Assembly (NCBI GenBank): GCA_003952965.2
Contig: CM025854.1
Coordinates: 15,416,247-15,480,246, forward strand
DNA length: 64,000 nucleotides
Direction of reading: 5' to 3'
DNA from: Morella rubra
Lineage: Eukaryota > Streptophyta > Magnoliopsida > Fagales > Myricaceae
The notes under the pieces: model-generated
Seen by the model: only the letters and a program-made list of their open reading frames with translations
What the model was told of the DNA's origin: nothing
Databases searched by the model: none
Made by a program: the position numbers and the translations under genes
Shown here: positions 32,115 to 43,600 of the stretch, one piece after another
Numbering within the stretch: the first letter of the stretch is position 1
Layout: the number at the start of each line of letters is the position of its first letter

Positions 32115-33708
32115 ATTAATTTACATCGTTTCTGAACATCAGGTAGTTGTGCATAACTGCATATAATCAGCCAAATTAGGGAGAATGGCACTTGTTAATT
32201 ATAATCCTAAATTGTATGAGATGTACCAACTTTAGCTTTCCAGACGTCAAAGATATAGGGCTTGACATGCACCCCTGTTTCACGTTGGTTTTTGGATTAC
32301 CACACTAAGGTAATCCCTTTTGTGTCGGATGCATAACCCTGCATTTGGTGGAATGGACCAAAATGTTTTAAATGTACTGAAGAATATCGAATCTAAATGA
32401 CAACTGTTTTCTCTTGTGAACTCGAGTTGCGTCCTTCCTCTAGCCAAAAACAGAGGAGAACAAAGGGGTCAGCTTTAAAACATATGGAGGCATTCATTGA
32501 TCATTGGTTGGTGAACCTTTGAAGTGCTTGTTTTAATGGATACACGAGAAGGGTTGTATGTGTTGTATGCAAGAGGGAGTAAATCGTATATCCAGTTGAA
32601 GGACAGACAGTTCTGGGCTACCGATGGGCGGATATAAACACGTTTGCAAGTTATGGGGCTTCTAATCCCATCAATCAAAAAGAGGGCAACGAACTGGTCA
32701 AAAAGGATCCTTGTTTCCCTTTCCTAAGCTACATTATATAAAGCATGCAATGCGATTGGGAGAATATGTATAAAGTCAAAAGCATTTTACATCGCCAATA
32801 AATTATGCAATGGAGTTGAAAGACTCTTCACTAAGAAGTTATAAGACACAGCACAACAGTTCTAGAGAGAGTCTAGAATTCTCCACACACCCTCCCCCCC
32901 CCCCCCCCCCCCTTCAGACGGCCCCACTGACCCCCCTCAGTCACTTGCCCATTTTGGCACCACCCGCCCATTTTGGCCCGTCCCTCCTCCGTCGCCTTTC
33001 CTTTTCCATTGGTTGTATTAGCTTGTTGTCTTTTGCGAGTTATTTATTTTTTATGGGTATATGCATGGTCTGTTGGTCCGTCGCCTCTACGAAGGTCTGA
33101 CTATCCTTTTAGAACATGTAATTGAGATCTTTAAACCTATTAATAAATGAGTTCATATGATAAAAAAAAAAAAGGTTACAATACAGGGTTTCAATGATTT
33201 ATGGTGAATTCCTCCGGACTCTACGTTGTATATAGATTCTCTCGTCCAATTGCTGTCTCTGGTAAAGCAACTCCTCTGTCTATGCTACAAAGTTGAGTTC
33301 ATCGACCGATGCTTAAAAGTGTTTTCAAGCATGCAGATCCAAAAGCTATTTAGGTCCAAACTACGGTGTTCAAGCTGTGACTAGGAGGACTCGGGTACGG
33401 TCATGATATGCACAAACAAAACGGCCAACTGTTCTTTAAGGTTTAAACGACAATGTAAACAATCCCAGAATGAATGTAATCAAGTACGAGAAAAAGGAGA
33501 ACCGTCTGATGTCGTAAGCAGATCCACAGTACTTAACAATATTCATGATCACATATCACTATTACCGCTGATCAACATGCATACATATATTGTATCGACA
33601 TAGCTTTTGACCTTGAAACATGATGCTTCTGTTTCCTAGCTAGGAGACTCCATAAGATACAACATAACACCATCTTATTCACCATGGTTCATATACTAAT
33701 CTACCTAG
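32115..33708. other. Intergenic DNA with a poly-C run and a poly(A)-ending retroposon-like tail
   Basis: A run of 19 C lies at 32,894-32,912 in a C-rich block. About 33,000-33,173 ends in an AATAAAT-like signal (33,142) and a 12-A tail (33,162-33,173), resembling the 3' end of a non-LTR retroposon; no TSD was found. No gene is recognised elsewhere. Confidence 0.4.
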
Positions 33709-34904
33709 CTAGTAACTTAGCTCAAACTTGTCAAACGACTTGAGGAATCCCAGAGCAGCATCCCTTGCCTTTTCCGGTAGAGGCGTTGTCGGTGTCAGAG
33801 GCTCAAACTCGGCCTTCCACTCAGCTATGCACATCTCCTCTTCTTTTCCTTCCAGGGGAACAAACGAGAAGGTAACCTTATATGGATCATACATGCCGCG
33901 CAGGTCACCTCCCACGACGCGGTATGTCACAGACTGCCCCATCTCCACCTTCTCTATCTTCTGAGTTGATTCTTTTACGTAGCCGCTGACGGCTGCGTGC
34001 ATCGCGTACACATTTCCGTGCTTAGCACTTTCCATTTATATATAACTATGTAAGCTAAAGAAAATCATAGTCCTATCCTCATGCATGCAATGATGTTTTT
34101 TCCTTTTTCTGAAGTACAGGAGGCTTCAAATTAAAAATACCCAGCGGGCCGGGGACCTTTTGATGACCAGAATTGGAGTTATCCATCCTCAACTTTGTTC
34201 TCTATTTCTATTTTTCTTTCCTTGTTACTTATGTGTTGAGAAATCTGGAAGTGTTCTCTTTATTGACTAAATTTTTCTTCACCCTATCACTGAAATCGGG
34301 AAGGGGAGAGATAGTGTATGATCAGGCCGCTGGCTTGATTTACAGGACCTTATTCTTCCATTTATGAGTAAGCTTTTCCAGTACAATCGGTTCAGATATG
34401 GAAATCCTTGCGACCACCGAACCGTTGTTCCGTCTTATTAAAGTTAAGAGGTAGATTAAGAAACAAACATGCATGCAGCCTCTTGTGGTCTCCACTTGAG
34501 GTGGCATAGATATATCCTGGCGGCCCGGGGTGAGTGCAGCAAATTTCTAAGTATATATTCATTTTGCGTACAAGATACTTACCCCTTGGCCCCCAACTTT
34601 TTATGTTCTGTTTTCCAGACAAATTGGGGATAATGGATATCAAGAGTGCAAAAGGTGAAAGGAAGTGCATGAACATCTGCAACAAAGAGTGACTGGCAGA
34701 AATTAACCAGCTTTGAGAGAGAGAGGAGAGAGATACCAGGGCCGAGCTTGAAAAGCCTCAAACTTCCGGGGCTGCCATCACCTTCTATGTACTCCGCTCG
34801 AGCAAGCATCTCAGGGTTTATTTTGCTGATGATTTCATTGTCTCTGTACATTTCCCAGGCCTTCTCCGCAGGGATGTTGAGCACCACTTCCCCTTTCATG
34901 CTCC

Positions 34905-34908
<4 letters not shown>
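33709..34908 (-). CDS. Bet v I / major latex protein (MLP)-like protein, two exons
   Basis: Exon 1 (34,737-34,908) starts at ATG 34,908 (MRSMKGEVVLNIP; a second ATG at 34,899 gives MKGEV) and ends at donor CCTG|GTATC. Exon 2 (33,709-33,992) starts after acceptor GCACGCAG. Joined, they encode 151 residues with no interruption, the usual Bet v I/MLP size, and the intron (744 bp) is where this family has its single intron. Key features are AEKAWEMYRDNEIISK near the N terminus, the glycine-rich loop EGDGSPGSLRLFKLGP, KIEKVEMGQSVTYRVVGGDL and the C-terminal helix ARDAALGFLKSFDKFELSY. These cytosolic proteins bind small hydrophobic ligands such as hormones or alkaloid precursors; the ligand here is unknown. 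It could be named norcoclaurine-synthase-like, but catalysis is not established. Confidence 0.9.

Positions 34909-34957
<49 letters not shown>
34909..34957. repeat. GA/GT microsatellite in the MLP-like 5' leader
   Basis: A CT run (34,909-34,939) passes into a CA run (34,939-34,957) on the plus strand, so the mRNA leader reads GT- then GA-repeats directly before the start codon. An upstream in-frame ATG (34,953) lies in the repeat and is unlikely to be the natural start. Confidence 0.9.
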
Positions 34958-35000
34958 TTCTCGCTCTGTCTCTGCGATTTGTTACATGCTGAGCGTGGGG

Positions 35001-35010
35001 ACTTTAAATA
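35001..35010 (-). promoter_or_regulatory. TATA-like box of the MLP-like gene
   Basis: The minus strand reads TATTTAAAGT about 95-100 bp upstream of the start codon, a plausible core promoter distance given a short leader. A second CT microsatellite lies further upstream at about 35,106-35,133. Confidence 0.45.
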
Positions 35011-36340
35011 AGGACACGGGGCTAAGATAAGGACAGGCTAAGAGATGCTCTCTCCATGTGGAGATTTCTTTAAGGAAAGGACAATGCAGTGAAAGCCACA
35101 TAACTCGCTCTCGCTCTCTCTCTCTCTCTCTCGTTTATTATTTATTGATTATACAACTCCACTGCAATGCAACTCCCAGACGAGGTCTCGGAGTTGGTGC
35201 CTTCAAAAGTTCTTTAAATTTCTCCATAAACTGCGGTTGTGGGGCGAGAACAATTCAACTCTAGTTGAATTATAGTTTATCCAAACATATGTGCTAATCT
35301 TCATATAGGTACTTCTTTTTTTCTTCTGGACAAATCTTCGTATAATATTTATGGGCTTGTGGTAAATTAAGATGCATTGTAGATCCACATATTGCTCAAC
35401 TAGGAATTGGGGGCTGAGTGAGAGCGAGGGTCCACAGAACGATGTACAACGAAAAAACTAATGCAATTTGCATAAAACATTCTTGGTAACACATCCTAGA
35501 GGCTTTGGAATATTCTTCCACCCTCTGAAGTGCACTAAATGTGTACCAAAAAACCAGAAAAGTGCATTAGATGTGCCCTCTACCAAAAGCAATTGGGCAA
35601 ACCTTTTTAACCCTTGTACGAGCTGACTTGTTGTTTTGCTTTGAGTAGTATGGATACGCGAATGCAACCTTAGTCTCCTACGTGCTGAATCTAAAGAGAC
35701 AATACCATAATTTATTTGTTCTGGACAAAGATCTGACTCAATAGGACAAGGTTTTAAAACTTTTTAACAGCCGCACAAGTTAATTTATTCGGATCGCAGG
35801 GCGCACTTAGAGTCGTGTGAATTAGGTACACAGTCTGATGTTCGATTCGCTCTGATGATTATAATAATGACTTACTTGGGAGGCTGGACCGTGGGTCTAG
35901 TCTTTTATGGGATTTGCTGTGGCATTAAGTCCACTAAGTGCAATCAAGCTAGCCCAGGACAGGCCAGTACGAATTCAATGTGCATGCTGCGAATTTTTCT
36001 TATTACCCAATAAAAAGCTGAACAAGTAGGTAATGACATGCCAACAAGAATGCCTTGATGTCAGAACAAGCACATGGATGTGCCAAAAATTAAAACTATT
36101 TGGACCTTCAAATTTTTTTTATAAGGAAAATATACCTTGCAATTTAACTGTCATGCCTTTTGTAATTTGCACCCTAACTATTGGTAGTGTAATATATAAA
36201 ATTTGATAGGTTAACGTGCAACTTATGAAAGGCACAGTAACTTGAAAGTGCAGAGTGTTATTTTTTTCCTTGTCTTTACTACAATTTCAGCTGCAACCAT
36301 CCTACAAAAAATACAAAAGGCCAAGAATAGAGTAGTTTTG
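35011..36340. other. Intergenic DNA between MLP-like gene and TPC1 repeats
   Basis: Apart from a CT microsatellite (about 35,106-35,133) no gene or repeat family is recognised. Short ORFs (under 70 residues) show no domain. Confidence 0.5.
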
Positions 36341-37552
36341 TGTAGATCTTCACATCCACAGGCGAACCTAATTGTGAAGAAAGCTAGAGCTTTTTTTTTC
36401 CTTTTTTAAAGAAAGGTAGAGCTATACGGGAAAGTTAGGGGCCAGAGATATATTTATTGAGGTGGCAATACTCTTGAGTGCAAGTCATTTGGTTTTATTT
36501 TCTTTTCTATAATCTACTCCCCACAACAATAAACCTTCACCAACATATAAGACGAGCCATCTGAACGGTTTGCATCCACTAAATTGAAAAGCTGAAAGAC
36601 CACATTCCAATCAGAGCACATGGTCAATATGAATTTTCTTTCCTCCCCCCTTCCCTTTAATTTTTGTAGGCTTTTCTTTCTTTGTGGGAGTGCGGGATGG
36701 GGGATTGCAGAATATAATCTCCAAAGTGTAAAGAAACTGTCAGAAAGAATCCCACAATGGAGAGAAGAAGGTGGGGGTGACTGGTGAGACTCGGGCATTT
36801 GACTTCCACTCAAATATTTATAAAGTCTGCGTCATAGAAAGATGGAAAACCAATCGTCTATTCCGCTTATAGCGGTCCTGTCCTCTTAGTTATTTCACAC
36901 GTGCAACCAATAATAACAACATGAATCTAACAAATACAGTCTTGATTTCATAAAAAAAACTTGCCAAAGCGCTCTGCACGAGAAAAAAGAGGCGGTTTTG
37001 GCAAATCAGAGGGCGTATGCTCACAGATTTTAATTAGCCTGCCAAAAAGGTAGATGCAGCATCTGCATGTGTTCCTCGTACCAATGCCATTAAAAAAATT
37101 CTCTGTGGAGGCATGTGCACCGCTTGCTAATTGGAGCAATTACTTTCGCTTCTTTCCACAACGAGTCACTTGCAACCAAGTTATATATATACATTTTTTT
37201 TTTCTTCCCCACTCGCTGAAGATTCCATCTTCCGGAGGACAAATGCCTTGAAAATCTTGTTCTCTGTGGGTTCAACGAGACAGAGATGGTGAGAAGTTGC
37301 AACTGCAAGGCTAGCAAAAAATTCCCTATTGTATTTCTCACAGTAACCATAAAATGCCCTAAAGGAGATTAGTATACAGAGAATCTGAATTCTTAATAGC
37401 TATGAGAAATCTGTATACATCTCAAATGCAATTACTAAACAAATCCATGGGCCAACAGAATGTAGTTTACAATATCAAAAAGTAATAAAATCTCTTTGAA
37501 TAAAAGATATTATTAGGTTTGATTCAGTTACCAAGATTGGAATGACGCGAAA

Positions 37553-37640
37553 TTATGGATTGGAGGACTCCGGTTGACAAAGCTCTGCACTCAACATATG
37601 ATGAAGAAGCGCATCAACTCTCTGGCTCCGGGTTTTGGTG
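37553..37640 (-). pseudogene. Extra copy of TPC1 last exon (copy A)
   Basis: Same 88-bp exon, acceptor and stop as 40,550-40,637, encoding [20 protein letters not shown] and the tail. Its sequence is intact, so it could serve as an alternative distal terminal exon. It is most likely a passenger of the duplication. Confidence 0.85.
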
Positions 37641-37734
37641 CTGCCAAGCCAAAAGAATGGGACCAAGTTACCGTTAACATCCAAAACGAACCTAAATTAA
37701 GCTTTCTAGAGTGACAACTAGTTAGTGTACGTAC

Positions 37735-37772
37735 CCAACAGCACGCGGATGGTCCTTTCCTCCATTCTCTTC
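37735..37772 (-). pseudogene. Extra copy of TPC1 penultimate exon (copy A)
   Basis: A 38-bp exon copy ([13 protein letters not shown]) with matching AG acceptor and GTACGT donor, identical in layout to 40,732-40,769. Confidence 0.8.
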
Positions 37773-38696
37773 CTATATTGAGAAGGTTAAAAAGTATTCA
37801 AGATTTTTGAACATTTTATGTGGCGACTATATAAAGCAACTGATGATAAGTACAAAATGTAGGACACCATTGTCTGGGAAAGGAAAACTACCGAGCAAAA
37901 AACAAGCAAGAATATTCTTATGCAACAAAAGTGATCCTACTCAATGACAAATGGTGCTACTGGGACTCAGTCTTTGTAAGAGGACAATTTCAATTATAAT
38001 CTCCCATTATTGTTAACAAGAACCCATGGATAATTCATTAGAACACTGACGGAAAGAGTTGCAAAAATTTAGATGTTAACTAACTTTCAGAACCTATATA
38101 AACACTTGTGGCAATTTCCAGCAGAATCTTAAGCCACAGTGACCCATCTAGGATAATTTAGGATTAGAACACCAGCCTATATAGTTTCAGGAGCTTGAAG
38201 AGCTTAACGTAAGATGGAAATTGCCAACATCATTTTGACATTTTGAGCAATATCGTTCTGTCAACCAACAACCTGACTTACATCTCTGACTTTTAAAATC
38301 TTCCAATTTTCTGCACAATCTATACACTATTGGTATACGACTAAATTACTAATCAGAATGAGCAGGAGGTAGAGCAAGAGGTATCCTGGCCTTGGATGCA
38401 TTAGAACTCAAATCCCTTAACTTTTCAACTAATCCCTATAAGGGATTAGCTGATGGTCAATTAAAACCCGAGCTTGAGAAATTAGGCTGAATTCAAATTG
38501 CATGCATATTTTTGTTCTTGAGTTCCATAGGTATACATTCATCTCGACTAATTAAAGGACTGCAAAACCCAGCAGCTTGGTTATCATAGATTTTTTTTTT
38601 CCCAAAGAATATTCAAATAAAAGCAAGGTCTCCGCATCATGATCACTTTTTCACAGTACCTTGTGGTTGTAACAAAAAGTTCAGATAGCCACCAAC

Positions 38697-38755
38697 CTTG
38701 TCCTGTTCCCCACATTTTTCTGATGTCTCGAGATCCATTTCAGCAAAGAATGCCT
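38697..38755 (-). pseudogene. Truncated copy of TPC1 exon 11 of those visible
   Basis: The 3' 59 bp of the 78-bp exon at 41,732-41,809 is kept ([18 protein letters not shown] and the donor). The first 19 bp and the acceptor are gone, replaced by AAGGCTACATGAG-type sequence. It cannot be spliced in normally. Confidence 0.85.
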
Positions 38756-38963
38756 AAGGCTACATGAGAAATCTGTCACATATCCAATGAGCAAAATCTC
38801 CTACTAAACAAATCCACTAAGGAGAAAGGTAACTAATGCCAACTAATGTCCAGTTTGCACATATATTCAACCAAAGTAAATATCAAATCTCTTGTAGAAT
38901 AACAAGGTTTAGCTCTATTTGAACACTTGCCTTTCAGTTACCAAGATATGGAATGACGCGAAA

Positions 38964-39050
38964 TTATGGATTGGAGGACTCCGGTTGACAAAGCTCTGCA
39001 CTCAACATATGATGAAGAAGCGCATCAACTCACTGGCTCCGGGTTTGGAG
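38964..39050 (-). pseudogene. Frameshifted copy of TPC1 last exon (middle copy)
   Basis: It is 87 rather than 88 bp. One base is lost and several changed near the acceptor (GCTCCAAACCC), so the reading frame changes after two or three residues. Not usable for the normal C terminus. Confidence 0.85.
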
Positions 39051-39142
39051 CTGCCAAGCCAAAAGAATGGGACCAAGTTACCGTTAACATCCAAAACGAA
39101 CCAAGCTAGCTTTCTAGAGTGACAACTAGTTAGTGTACGTAC

Positions 39143-39180
39143 CCAACAGCACGCGGATGGTCCTTTCCTCCATTCTCTTC
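39143..39180 (-). pseudogene. Copy of TPC1 penultimate exon (middle copy)
   Basis: The 38-bp exon with both splice sites is kept, but the exon after it is frameshifted. Confidence 0.8.
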
Positions 39181-39458
39181 CTATATTGAGAAGGTTAAAA
39201 AGTATTCAAGATTTTTGAACATTTTATGTGGCGACTATATAAAGCAACTGATGATAAGTACAAAATGTAGGACACCATTGTCTTGGGAAAGGAAAACTAC
39301 CGAGCAAAAAACAAGGAGAAAAGCAAGAATATTCTTATGCAACAAAAGTGATCCTACAAAGAAATTTTTAATCAAGTCGTGGTGACAAATGGTGCTACTG
39401 GGACTCAGTCTTTGTAAGAGGACAATTTCAATTATAATCTCCCATTATTGTTAACAAG

Positions 39459-40549
39459 TTTTGTGTAGATCTTCACATCCACAGGCGAACCTAATTAGAG
39501 CTTTAGAAACAGCTGTTAGGGGCCGGCAATACTCTTGAGTGAGTTGCAAAAATTATATCTGACGGTTTGCATCCACTAAATTGAAAAGCTGAAAGACCAC
39601 ATTCCAATCAGAGCACATGGTCAATATGAATTTTCTTTCCTCCCCCCTTCCCTTTAATTTTTGTAGGCTTTTCTTTCTTTGTGGGAGTGCGGGATGGGGG
39701 ATTGCAGAATATAATCTCCAAAGTGTAAATAAACTGTCAGAAAGAATCCCACAATGGAGAGAAGAAGGTGGGGGTGACTGGTGAGACTCGGGCATTTGAC
39801 TTCCACTCAAATATTTATAAAGTCTGCGTCATAGAAAGATGGAAAACCAATCGTCTATTCCGCTTATAGCGGTCCTGTCCTCTTAGTTATTTCACACGTG
39901 CAACCAATAATAACAACATGAATCTAACAAATACAGTCTTGATTTCATAAAAAAAACTTGCCAAAGCGCTCTGCACGAGAAAAAAGAGGCGGTTTTGGCA
40001 AATCAGAGGGCGTATGCTCACAGATTTTAATTAGCCTGCCAAAAAGGTAGATGCAGCATCTGCATGTGTTCCTCGTACCAATGCCATTAAAAAAATTCTC
40101 TGTGGAGGCATGTGCACCGCTTGCTAATTGGAGCAATTACTTTCGCTTCTTTCCACAACGAGTCACTTGCAACCAAGTTATATATATACATTTTTTTTTT
40201 CTTCCCCACTCGCTGAAGATTCCATCTTCCGGAGGACAAATGCCTTGAAAATCTTGTTCTCTGTGGGTTCAACGAGACAGAGATGGTGAGAAGTTGCAAC
40301 TGCAAGGCTAGCAAAAAATTCCCTATTGTATTTCTCACAGTAACCATAAAATGCCCTAAAGGAGATTAGTATACAGAGAATCTGAATTCTTAATAGCTAT
40401 GAGAAATCTGTATACATCTCAAATGCAATTACTAAACAAATCCATGGGCCAACAGAATGTAGTTTACAATATCAAAAAGTAATAAAATCTCTTTGAATAA
40501 AAGATATTATTAGGTTTGATTCAGTTACCAAGATTGGAATGACGCGAAA
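39459..40549 (-). other. TPC1 3' flank, copy B
   Basis: Non-coding DNA directly downstream of the TPC1 stop, nearly identical to 36,568-37,552. It will include the 3' UTR. The 85-86-residue ORFs that appear at the same relative place in both copies have no known domain. A G-box CACGTG is present in both copies (about 36,898 and 39,895). Confidence 0.6.
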
Positions 40550-40637
40550 TTATGGATTGGAGGACTCCGGTTGACAAAGCTCTGCACTCAACATATGATG
40601 AAGAAGCGCATCAACTCTCTGGCTCCGGGTTTTGGTG
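40550..40637 (-). CDS. TPC1: TPC1 last coding exon with stop
   Basis: 88 bp encode [28 protein letters not shown] and TAA. The first intact copy met by the polymerase, so taken as the main terminus. Two more copies follow, one intact (37,553) and one frameshifted (38,964). Confidence 0.92.
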
Positions 40638-43600
40638 CTGCCAAGCCAAAAGAATGGGACCAAGTTACCGTTAACATCCAAAACGAACCTAAATTAAGCT
40701 TTCTAGAGTGACAACTAGTTAGTGTACGTACCCAACAGCACGCGGATGGTCCTTTCCTCCATTCTCTTCCTATATTGAGAAGGTTAAAAAGTATTCAAGA
40801 TTTTTGAACATTTTATGTGGCGACTATATAAAGCAACTGATGATAAGTACAAAATGTAGGACACCATTGTCTGGGAAAGGAAAACTACCGAGCAAAAAAC
40901 AAGGAGAAAAGCAAGAATATTCTTATGCAACAAAAGTGATCCTACAAAGAAATTTTTAATCAAGTCGTGGTGACAAATGGTGCTACTGGGACTCAGTCTT
41001 TGTAAGAGGACAATTTCAATTATAATCTCCCATTATTGTTAACAAGAACCCATGGATAATTCATTAGAACACTGACGGAAAGAGTTGCAAAAATTTAGAT
41101 GTTAACTAACTTTCAGAACCTATATAAACACTTGTGGCAATTTCCAGCAGATCCATCTTAAGCCACACTGACCCATAACTAGGATAATTTAGGATTAGAA
41201 CACCAGCCTATATAGTTTCAGGAGCTTGAAGAGCTTAACGTAAGATGGAAATTGCCAACATCATTTTGACATTTTGAGCAATATCGTTCTGTCAACCAAC
41301 AACCTGACTTACATCTCTGACTTTTAAAATCTTCCAATTTTCTGCACAATCTATACACTATTGGTATACGACTAAATTACTAATCAGAATGAGCAGGAGG
41401 TAGAGCAAGAGGTATCCTGGCCTTGGATGCATTAGAACTCAAATCCCTTAACTTTTCAACTAATCCCTATAAGGGATTAGCTGATGGTCAATTAAAACCC
41501 GAGCTTGAGAAATTAGGCTGAATTCAAATTGCATGCATATTTTTGTTCTTGAGTTCCATAGGTATACATTCATCTCGACTAATTAAAGGACTGCAAAACC
41601 CAGCAGCTTGGTTATCATAGATTTTTTTTTCCCAAAGAATATTCAAATAAAAGCAAGGTCTCCGCATCATGATCACTTTTTCACAGTAGGGAACCTTGTG
41701 GTTGTAACAAAAAGTTCAGATAGCCACCAACCTTGTCCTGTTCCCCACATTTTTCTGATGTCTCGAGATCCATTTCAGCAAAGAATGCCTCCAAGACAAA
41801 AGCTACAACCTGCAATTACATTGGAAGCAGATTTTCAAGTTAATTTTTCCCTATGCATTACAAGAAGCAATACACTTCACATAAAGATCCTAAATTTTTA
41901 TTTCCATGAGCAAAATGGGGACAAGAACCAGGACCTCCTACGTAACCAAACCAAACAAGTTATGGTTCAAATTGTGTAGTTAACTTTTACTAAGGAGAAA
42001 GGTAACTAATGTCACCCTTTAGGTGAAACTAGAGGAAACAAAATCCTAAAGATACAATCCAGAAAACATCTTTCTGCACATATATTCGAAGAACCAAGTT
42101 GCTCTAGATCCATAAACTGCTACACAATCAAATGGTAGGCTGCTTCCGAAACATGTAGATCATAAGCCAACAAGGTTTAGCTAAAACATCTCTAACCAAA
42201 CTGGGTTCAAAACTGAACGTGTGTGAGTAACTTGCAAATAAAAGGAAAAGAAACTTGTAGAGAACAAGGAAAAAGCCAAATATGGGGTAGTTTTGAATAG
42301 AACTTACCAAATTCAAAAGCAGTAGCACAGTTATTAAGTAGAAGCTGACAAAATAAGCGACGGTCCACGATGTTCCAGTCAGTTCCATGTAGCTCTGAAA
42401 TGGAGAACTACAATTAATTAATGATTCAGAGTTGCACTTACAATTCAACTTAAACAAATTACACCATACACTAAAGTTTTACTCCTTAGTCAACTGTCCT
42501 AACTTAATCTCTAATATATATATAACTAAACTGAATACTCTCAAAGTGGTTTTCTCTTAAACACTATCATGCCTGGACATGCATGTCAAAGCCGTGCCGA
42601 GAGCAGGGTTATCTTTGCATAGCAACAACACCGTGACCCAGATGAACCAATTATCTAATTGAGTTTGTGCAGTGTCAGGTTCCTACAAGATCAACACTTG
42701 TATAGTGAAAGTTTCTACACTTGTATGAGCTCCATGGGGCCTACATGAAACCCTTGGGGTCCTTTGTGGGGGAAAAAACATGTATGGTCTAGATCCATGC
42801 AATGTTTGAAATGCATGGCAGAAGAAAGAATCATGGGTTTCAGACTTCTTATTCACGTAATCTGGGGTACATCAGAGTTGCCAACCTATTATCAGCTCTC
42901 TTGCAAAGAAGCCACCCAATACTTACTTTTTTGGGTAAGCACCAACCAAATCTTCCGTCTCTATTGAATCAGGGAAGGCCACAAGTTCAAAGCACATGGA
43001 GAAACATAACAGGAGTAAAATGCACTACTCAAAGGAAGTTCCATGCTAGCGTTCCATTGGCACTTACATCATAAGATATTAGCTTCACATAGAATACCAC
43101 TCCCTACTTAGAAAAACATGATCATGCAAAATGATCAACACAGTTTATTAATCTCTGCAAGCAGTCATACCTGCATCCATATTTGCCAGTTTCCCATAAC
43201 CAGCAGATTGAAAAGCGTCACCATCCCATTTGGGAAATCGTTGAAGTTGAAAAGTAAATAGCTGATTTTGTCAAGAAAATTCACTGAAGAAATTGACAAT
43301 CACAATTGCCCTAATAGCTTTGCAGGATCGACAACCAAATCAAAACATTATTGGTTATTTATCTCGAATAGAACTTGCGTACAATCAGCCCTTTTGTCAA
43401 TATCATACAGAAGACATCACTGTCATGCCATGGATGGCTGAAATGAAAATCTACAGAGACTTCATTCATTAATAAAGGATACTTATCTTCAGCAAGATCT
43501 GTTCCTTCCAAACTGGCATTTCCCGAGTTGACAATCCCACCAAAGATCTAAAAATTGGAAAGGAAAAAAAGGACATTTGTGAAGAATGTTGTTTACAGGA

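Larger units (their letters stand above)
36341..38932 (-). repeat. Distal duplicated TPC1 3' unit (copy A)
   Basis: This block repeats 39,459-41,809 and beyond with near identity over long runs; matching positions such as 37,504 and 40,501 are 2,997 bp apart. It includes TPC1 3' flank, both last coding exons (37,553-37,640 and 37,735-37,772) and a truncated upstream exon (38,697-38,755). Its right end (38,756-38,932) is a scrambled copy of about 41,810-42,190, sharing only short blocks such as CTAAGGAGAAAGGTAACTAA and AACAAGGTTTAGCT. Confidence 0.9.
38933..39458 (-). repeat. Middle partial copy of the TPC1 3' unit
   Basis: About 0.5 kb matching 37,521-38,015 and 40,521-41,043. It holds a third copy of the last two exons (38,964-39,050 and 39,143-39,180) and stops at TTGTTAACAAG, where copy B begins. 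Confidence 0.9.

Noticed and set aside
37054-37350. Two conserved ORFs (65 and 86 residues), repeated at 40,051-40,347
   Set aside because: They are identical because the DNA is duplicated, not because of selection; no domain is seen.
41608-41979. 123-residue plus-strand ORF
   Set aside because: It is an antisense shadow over a TPC1 exon and its introns.
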